Below are positions 58,796 to 64,000 of a stretch of 64,000 nt of DNA, one piece after another. Source of the DNA: Deltaproteobacteria bacterium (lineage in GTDB: Bacteria; Myxococcota_C; UBA6777); NCBI GenBank assembly GCA_002731275.1, contig PCBK01000112.1, positions 62,001 through 126,000 of the forward strand. Direction: 5' to 3'. The number at the start of each line of letters is the position of its first letter. Position 1 is the first letter of the stretch. The position numbers were made by a program, and so were the translations under genes. The notes beneath the pieces are model-generated. The model was not told the DNA's origin. It saw only the letters and a program-made list of their open reading frames with translations, and did no database searches.

Positions 58796-59025
58796 CTCGA
58801 CTTGCTCCTCATCTTTTCTTGTGAATCTAACCGTTGGACTGTGTGTAGTTCAAGACCAAGGTCACGGATTTTGCGTAGGATCCCAAACAGTTCAGCTTGG
58901 TCTCTGATCGGTCCAATCGACTCGTTGAGACCACCTTCGATATCTCGACTCGTCCAGCCATCAAACGACACACACCAGGAGGACTTTAGGTGGCCTTTCG
59001 TACAAATCTTGTAAGTCATCATCAT
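58792..59025 (-). CDS. Small protein co-translated with the MDR oxidoreductase
   Basis: 77 residues; first of three consecutive ATGs at 59025. Its stop overlaps the oxidoreductase start (TGA within GATGA). The sequence WTSRDIEGGLNESIGPIRD and DQAELFGILRKIRDLGLEL resembles a small uncharacterised protein often found beside such oxidoreductases in bacteria. Function unknown. Confidence 0.6.
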   Translation of the reverse strand: MMMTYKICTKGHLKSSWCVSFDGWTSRDIEGGLNESIGPIRDQAELFGILRKIRDLGLELHTVQRLDSQEKMRSKSR

Positions 59026-59059
59026 CTTTTGCTACGTAATAGAGTCTCCCAGGGTATCG

Positions 59060-59079
59060 GAGTCAGCACACGCTGACTC
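59060..59079. promoter_or_regulatory. Palindrome upstream of the oxidoreductase pair
   Basis: GAGTCAGC-ACAC-GCTGACTC, a perfect 8-bp inverted repeat 35 bp before the small gene at 59025 and 120 bp after the stop of the LuxR regulator. No T run follows in either direction, so an operator is more likely than a terminator. Confidence 0.45.
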
Positions 59080-59199
59080 TCTTTGAGAAACAAAACCCCA
59101 GGTCTTCTACAGACTGACAACAACGAGTCTACACTGTCAGGTGATGACTTCGCATCGTCACATGTGATGAGATAGGTGATGATTTTGTGGAGAGGATGT

Positions 59200-61896
59200 T
59201 CAAGAAGGGAGGAGGCCGATCTCCAAAGCCCTCTGCACAGCGCCCCTTCGATTGTTCACATCGAGTTTGCTGTAGATGTTGCGCGTGTGGGTCCTCATCG
59301 TACTCAGGGAGATGTAGAGCTCGCGGGCAATCTCCGGTCCAGAGCGCTGCGTTTCGAGCATACGAAGCACTTCCATCTCCCGCTCTGTGAGCGGCTCGAT
59401 CAGGCTTTGTTGTGTACATGTCGTTGCTTCTTCTCCTGCAGCCCATGTGGTACGTAGTCGCTCCACATACGAACGAAGCTCCCCTTTGACATGCACGTCC
59501 TGTATGAGCCCTCTAAGGGACGCCCCTTCGTTGAGAAACAATTGCACATACCCTTCAGATGCAGCGAGAGCTAACGCCTCCTCAAGACACTCCAAAGCGC
59601 CCGTTTTGTCCCCTTGCACATTGTACAACAAGGACTGAAGCAGCCTGATCTCGATAAGACTTCGACCACGTTGACCTTCCGTCGCAGCATAATACATTCG
59701 CTCACACAACGTATGAAGTCGCGAGGCCAGCGCCTCATCCCAACGTCCCTGCAATCTCGCGAGCCCGACACGCACGAAGGTCATGTAATCAAATTCGTCG
59801 AGATAATGAATGGGCGCATCCAACACAAGCCCACGTTTACGCACCCACTCCTCAGCGAGGGAGAGTTTCCCTTGCTTGAGCCACACCCTCGCCATCAGCG
59901 TCTCAGCCTGTCGGACTTCTGGCAGTGGAATCTGTTGGAAGTGCTCTTTTGCTTGCTCCAAAGAAGACAAGGCGTCATCCAGGCGACCTTGCGCCATCTC
60001 GCACTGCGCCCGAGAGAGAAAAAGTCGATGAAGCCAATTGGGACGTCTGACAAGTTGTTCTGCGAGCTCTTCAGCTGTATGCAATGCGTCTTCAGCCTTC
60101 TCAAAAAGTCCCCACTCACAGTCCAGCTCAGCGCGACCACGGTAAAGATCTTCGCAGCCCATCATGAGGGGTTGTCCCCTCTCTTGTAGGGCTTGAAACG
60201 CACGCTCATAGGCACGATACGCTCGGTACAACTGGCCTCGCGAGATACGAATATCCCCTAACAGAGGCGTCAACTCGATCACATCGACGAGTGGACCGTG
60301 TCTGTAAAGATATTGAAAGAGTGAAGAGAGCAATTCATCAGCACGAACGAGACGCCCATTTGCCCAATATGCGATCGCGCTCATCGCGACGATCTGTGTA
60401 CGGCGGTAATGCTCTCTGTCTCCAAGGAGCGCAAGCGCGTCCTCAGCATAAGACATCGCTTCGGGGAGCGAGCCAAGCGCGAGAGTGATGTATAGTTGCG
60501 CGATGCACAGCGACGCAGGCAAAAACGAAGAACGTTGCTCTTCGGGGAGCGCGCGAAAGACCTCCTGTTGAGACAACAACCACTCTATCCTCCCAAGCCA
60601 ACGAGAGGATGCCTCAAGTTGACCTCGATACAACATCGTCCAGGCATACCCATCACACAAGAGAGGACGTTGCAACACGATCTCTTCGGGTAATTGAGAG
60701 GCCCAAGAGAACCACGTCGCGGTCTGGTATTGTAGCTCCATCGAAGGCCACACCTGTTCGAGCAAGTCAGCAGCTTTTTGATCGTCTTTTGCGACCAGCG
60801 CATGGTGGATCGCGTCATCGATCTGATCGTGTTGTAAGAACCACTCACAAGCGCGTGCATGGAGCGCAGAGACGCTCGCAGGGTGTGAGCGCTTCAACGC
60901 CGTCGAGAGCGCCTCCGCGAAGAGCTGGTGATACCGAAACCAATCGCGAGTATGATCGAGCGAAATGACGAATAAATTGCCACGCTCTAACGCTTCTAAC
61001 ATTACCTGACTTTCGCGACTCTGTGTCACTGCATCGCACAGTGGCGCGTGGAGACGTTCGAGAATGGATGTCTGCAACAAAAACGTCCGCACAGACGATG
61101 GTTGTTGCTGTAAGACCTCCTCAACGAGATAATCGAGGATATAACGATGACTTCCAGCGAACGCCTGAAGAAACGTCGAGCTGTCAGGATGCTCTTGGAG
61201 TGAGAGGGCCGCAAGTTGAAGACCTGTCACCCAACCTTCCGTGCGCGCAGTGAGGAGTTGAAGGTCATCTTCAGAGAGTGTAAGGGACATACTCTCCCGA
61301 AGAAAGTCCGCGCATTCTTCAGCGGTAAGGCGTAGGTCACCAGCACGAACCTCCGTGAACAGTCTTTTGCCTCGCAACTTCGCGAGGGGAAGTTGTGGAT
61401 CTTCTCTCGTCGCGAGCACGAGGTGCATGAGGGGAGGTTGATGTTGCAGCAATGTGTGGAGAAACGTATCCACCTCAGTTGACTCGACGAGATGGTAATC
61501 ATCAAGCACCAAAAAAAACGGCGCGGAGAGAGAGCGTAATTCCAGCAAAAGTGGTGGCAGGAGAGAGTGAATGGAGGGCTGCTGCGCACTCTCAAGTGAT
61601 GTGAGCAGGGTTTCCCCAAGCTGCTCATCGAGGCGTCGAAGCGCTGCGATAAGGTAGTGAAAAAAACGAACAGGATCACTCTCCTCTTCACCGAGCGAGA
61701 GCCACGCAATGTCCCTCTCTGTCTGGGCGAGCCACTGCACGAGCAGTGTCGTCTTTCCGAACCCTGCAGGTGCCGAGAGCAGTGTGAGCCTATGCCCATT
61801 CTCGACGCCTCGCTGAAGTCGCTCAGACAGACGCTCCCTGTACAAAAGCTCTCCGTGGGCCTTGGGGATGTGAAGCTTCGTCTCGAAAAGATACAT
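59200..61896 (-). CDS. MalT-type (LAL) LuxR-family transcriptional regulator
   Basis: 898 residues. N-terminal STAND ATPase with Walker A SAPAGFGKTTLL (~41-52) and Walker B PFFLVLDDYHLV (~126-137), winged-helix and TPR-like region to ~830, then a C-terminal LuxR HTH (PLTEREMEVLRMLETQRS, STMRTHTRNIYSKLDVNNR). Known LAL regulators are ATP-dependent activators triggered by a small molecule. Target and ligand unknown; it lies between the PqaA-like hydrolase (12 bp upstream, same strand) and the small protein/MDR pair, which may be targets. Confidence 0.92.
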   Translation of the reverse strand: MYLFETKLHIPKAHGELLYRERLSERLQRGVENGHRLTLLSAPAGFGKTTLLVQWLAQTERDIAWLSLGEEESDPVRFFHYLIAALRRLDEQLGETLLTSLESAQQPSIHSLLPPLLLELRSLSAPFFLVLDDYHLVESTEVDTFLHTLLQHQPPLMHLVLATREDPQLPLAKLRGKRLFTEVRAGDLRLTAEECADFLRESMSLTLSEDDLQLLTARTEGWVTGLQLAALSLQEHPDSSTFLQAFAGSHRYILDYLVEEVLQQQPSSVRTFLLQTSILERLHAPLCDAVTQSRESQVMLEALERGNLFVISLDHTRDWFRYHQLFAEALSTALKRSHPASVSALHARACEWFLQHDQIDDAIHHALVAKDDQKAADLLEQVWPSMELQYQTATWFSWASQLPEEIVLQRPLLCDGYAWTMLYRGQLEASSRWLGRIEWLLSQQEVFRALPEEQRSSFLPASLCIAQLYITLALGSLPEAMSYAEDALALLGDREHYRRTQIVAMSAIAYWANGRLVRADELLSSLFQYLYRHGPLVDVIELTPLLGDIRISRGQLYRAYRAYERAFQALQERGQPLMMGCEDLYRGRAELDCEWGLFEKAEDALHTAEELAEQLVRRPNWLHRLFLSRAQCEMAQGRLDDALSSLEQAKEHFQQIPLPEVRQAETLMARVWLKQGKLSLAEEWVRKRGLVLDAPIHYLDEFDYMTFVRVGLARLQGRWDEALASRLHTLCERMYYAATEGQRGRSLIEIRLLQSLLYNVQGDKTGALECLEEALALAASEGYVQLFLNEGASLRGLIQDVHVKGELRSYVERLRTTWAAGEEATTCTQQSLIEPLTEREMEVLRMLETQRSGPEIARELYISLSTMRTHTRNIYSKLDVNNRRGAVQRALEIGLLPS

Positions 61897-61908
61897 AGCC
61901 TTACATAC

Positions 61909-63633
61909 TCACTGACATTGTTTGGGAGGTTGGTAGGGCGCACAGGTTTTGGCAGCCAGTGGAAAGAGCACCTGAAAAGGCGAAGAGGAGGAGAGGATAT
62001 ATTCGTGCTGCCCTCGGGTGTATTTGCGCAGCGCTTCGACATACATCGCGACTTGATGACCTGCAGGTACCGATTGAGACCAACCCCCTTCAGGGAGCTT
62101 CCAACTGCCGTCAGCCTGCTTGCTCAACTTCGCCTCTTTCCAGGCCTGGGCACCACCGGGCTGATGTTCTTTGTCGTTCCAAAACGTATTGGCAGACGCA
62201 GCCACGTGAAGACGCACTTCATCAACTGCTCCATCCACTTGTACAGTGACAGAGAAGCGCCTTTGTGCGTCTGTCTCTTGGGTCACCTTGACCTTCGGAA
62301 AAGACGTTTTGTAGACCAAAGACTCGGCGACAGCAGGCAACAACGCACGTCCTCTGTCGGACTCGATCAAGCGACTCACACCAGAGGCCCCTTTCACACG
62401 CCAGTATTGCCAGTTGGGATGATTGAATTGTGCCAAAAATGCATTCTCTGCAGTGAGCGGGTAAAAACGATCGTGCTGGTTGGGTAAGGTCATATCGCCT
62501 GAGATGATGATATGACGTGGATACAGCTTGTCCTGGAATTGGCTGACGTTGGTCACTCGATCCACCATCTGCCCGGCAGGTGTGTTCTTGAGCCAATATG
62601 GCAGTCCTCGCATTAGATTGATGATGTGACTGGCTGTCGCTCCACTCAGATCAGGTGGCGATGCACACCCCCACTCTTTTTCATACGCCTTGCCCGCCGC
62701 ATGAAAGTCCTCAAACCAATGACCTCCAGGAGATGCAACCTCCAAGCGCTCGTCTACACTCGCGAGCAACCAGTGTGACCATCCTTCTTTTGAGATCCCA
62801 ACAGAACCTACTTTGTCGACCTTCCCACCAGCCTTCTCTGCGAGGCGCTGGAGTGCAGTGATTGCATACATATCGCCCTTCACGAGGGGATGGCCATTGA
62901 TCAAGAAAGACCCGTCAAAAGGTATCTTCTTGGGCTCACACGGGTACTGCTTCAGTAACTGCTCCAAAATAATGTAAAATTGGTGGGTATGGAATCCCGA
63001 TGAACCAGTCACCTTCATCGGCTCGTCAGACCAGCCGTGAAAGACGACAGGGACGCCATAATCAACGGCGATCTGTTCGGCCCACTCGCCTCGACTCCCA
63101 GGTGCTCCAGGAACAGGTGTCATGATATCGACGATCCCGTTGCTGTTGTAGTAAATGTTGTGAAAATTGTACAACAGCCCCTTACCAAATCCGGGATGTG
63201 TGCGATTGGGATAACCTGGTGGCAGGAACACAAACAGCACCTGCTCCCAAGGAATACGAACTTTCGTCCCATCTTTTTTATATGTCGTGAAAGACCACGC
63301 CTGCAGCGTCCCCGCCATCACCTTGACACCACTCTTCAGTGTTCCTTCTTTGATGAGTTTCCACTTCATATCAGTCAAAGATGCGCTGCGGATCGCAGGA
63401 TCGTTGTAGAAAGGGATGTCCCTCGGAGAGAGGGGTGCCTTCCATTCCCCTACGATTTCAGGAGTGGTCTCGTTATCAGTCTGTTGTGCCTTCTCAGTCT
63501 GGGCAGTTGATGCATCTGAAGAGACTTCAGAAATCGACTCTGTTGGGGATACAGACGGGCTACAATGGAGTGTAAAAGAGAGTGTACATATGCAGAGGAA
63601 ACAAAACACCGTAATATCTCGGAGACTACGCAT
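61909..63633 (-). CDS. PqaA-like alpha/beta hydrolase lipoprotein
   Basis: 574 residues, AGGAG eight bases before the ATG. Signal ends FTLHCSPSV (C24), then an acidic Ser/Thr linker with SDAST (~25-60). The catalytic part resembles PhoPQ-activated pathogenicity-related (PqaA) proteins: nucleophile S281 in VGSVGISKEGWSHWLLASVD and a long insertion with conserved Trp residues; GFHTHQFYIILEQLLKQYP before it fits the lid. His and Asp partners are expected near RHIIISGDMTLPNQHDRFYP. Substrate unknown. First gene of a leftward series with MalT-type regulator immediately downstream. Confidence 0.78.
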   Translation of the reverse strand: MRSLRDITVFCFLCICTLSFTLHCSPSVSPTESISEVSSDASTAQTEKAQQTDNETTPEIVGEWKAPLSPRDIPFYNDPAIRSASLTDMKWKLIKEGTLKSGVKVMAGTLQAWSFTTYKKDGTKVRIPWEQVLFVFLPPGYPNRTHPGFGKGLLYNFHNIYYNSNGIVDIMTPVPGAPGSRGEWAEQIAVDYGVPVVFHGWSDEPMKVTGSSGFHTHQFYIILEQLLKQYPCEPKKIPFDGSFLINGHPLVKGDMYAITALQRLAEKAGGKVDKVGSVGISKEGWSHWLLASVDERLEVASPGGHWFEDFHAAGKAYEKEWGCASPPDLSGATASHIINLMRGLPYWLKNTPAGQMVDRVTNVSQFQDKLYPRHIIISGDMTLPNQHDRFYPLTAENAFLAQFNHPNWQYWRVKGASGVSRLIESDRGRALLPAVAESLVYKTSFPKVKVTQETDAQRRFSVTVQVDGAVDEVRLHVAASANTFWNDKEHQPGGAQAWKEAKLSKQADGSWKLPEGGWSQSVPAGHQVAMYVEALRKYTRGQHEYILSSSSPFQVLFPLAAKTCAPYQPPKQCQ

Positions 63634-64000
63634 ATAAGGGGCTCCTGTGCCATCATGTGGTTACGGACGAGTGGGCATCTTCTTTTATAGCACAAGAGAT
63701 GTCACAATGCACTCCAATCCACAAAGCAAGAAAAGAGCTTGTCTCACAAAAGAATTTCTCCTATAAGGGAAAATCGAAAATTCGAACAACGACAAGTGCA
63801 TGGTTCTCTCAAAAGGTTACGACCTTCGAGACGTTCGAAATGTTCTCAGCTCCCCACTCCGTTCAAAAAAGAGAACATCCCCAATGGTCCGAAGCCAACA
63901 GCGATCAAAAGCTGCCCATGTACATCGTCACAAAAAGCACACATTGGTGTGTGATTCGTTGCCTGGATCGATTTGACCAGTTCCGTCAGGAGAATGTATC
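63634..64000. other. Right-end region upstream of the PqaA-like gene
   Basis: No certain gene. The part next to 63633 should carry the promoter of the hydrolase gene. The far end may contain the last codons of another leftward gene, listed separately. Confidence 0.4.
63846..64000 (-). CDS. Possible 3' end of a gene cut by the window edge
   Basis: On the minus strand the frame is open from the right edge to TGA at 63848-63846, about 51 codons, reading ...HTPMCAFCDDVHGQLLIAV and FGPLGMFSFLNGVGS. The hydrophobic/CxxC character looks protein-like, but so short an open frame can occur by chance. No family recognised. Confidence 0.3.
   Translation of the reverse strand, partial: YILLTELVKSIQATNHTPMCAFCDDVHGQLLIAVGFGPLGMFSFLNGVGS

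Overview
The window looks like chromosome from a Gram-negative bacterium of the Myxococcota/Bradymonadales kind, with roughly 50% GC by eye. This placement is inferred from gene content, not from a marker gene. The support is: many lipoproteins with long Glu/Ser/Thr/Pro linkers, CGDG...ECDDGN (DUF4215) repeat proteins, a secreted ferritin-like lipoprotein of a type seen in myxobacteria, dense sensor kinases, an AmpG permease and an outer-membrane barrel-like protein. No rRNA, tRNA, CRISPR array, transposase or prophage was seen.

Layout. 0-9 kb: a partial AmpG permease, small membrane proteins, a SlyD-type prolyl isomerase, and two paralogous 434-residue membrane histidine kinases flanking a lipoprotein beta-propeller. 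9-17 kb: housekeeping-type genes (methyltransferase, endo/exonuclease/phosphatase-fold hydrolase, a very basic secreted protein, an organophosphate-type MFS antiporter, an M23 peptidase without signal peptide, a short-chain dehydrogenase, a DUF4382 lipoprotein, an ATP-grasp protein). 18-29 kb: KatG, then a block of surface proteins: a Cys-rich lipoprotein, a ferritin-like lipoprotein, a DUF4215 protein ending in a C-type lectin domain, and a 1324-residue DUF4215-IPT/TIG-kelch protein. 29-35 kb: DUF819 permease, M19-type dipeptidase, DUF4336 protein and a NarL-type two-component pair. 35-40.5 kb: a tightly overlapping operon of heme oxygenase, bacteriophytochrome (HWE kinase plus receiver) and a REC-PAS-kinase hybrid, that is, chromophore synthesis, red/far-red sensing and a phosphorelay. 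40.6-45.2 kb: a 1526-residue protein that I read as a degenerate SIR2-like domain, a membrane helix, a degenerate NACHT-like module and HEAT-like repeats. It is the least ordinary gene in the window. 45-50.2 kb: two divergent operons around a GntR regulator (FAH-family hydrolase, VOC protein and a deacetylase on one side; GntR, a stand-alone malonyl-CoA-decarboxylase GNAT domain and an alpha/beta hydrolase on the other), which fits a small catabolic pathway. 50.2-64 kb: a MITE-like inverted-repeat element, a geranylgeranyl-reductase-family flavoprotein, a Vat/CatB-type acetyltransferase, two lipoprotein hydrolases, a P450, a GST, an MDR oxidoreductase and a MalT-type LuxR regulator.

Regulation is mostly phosphorelay-based: five histidine kinases but only one stand-alone response regulator. 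Most starts were chosen from GGAG-type ribosome binding sites and often differ from the longest open frame. Family names come from recognisable motifs only; no database search was run.
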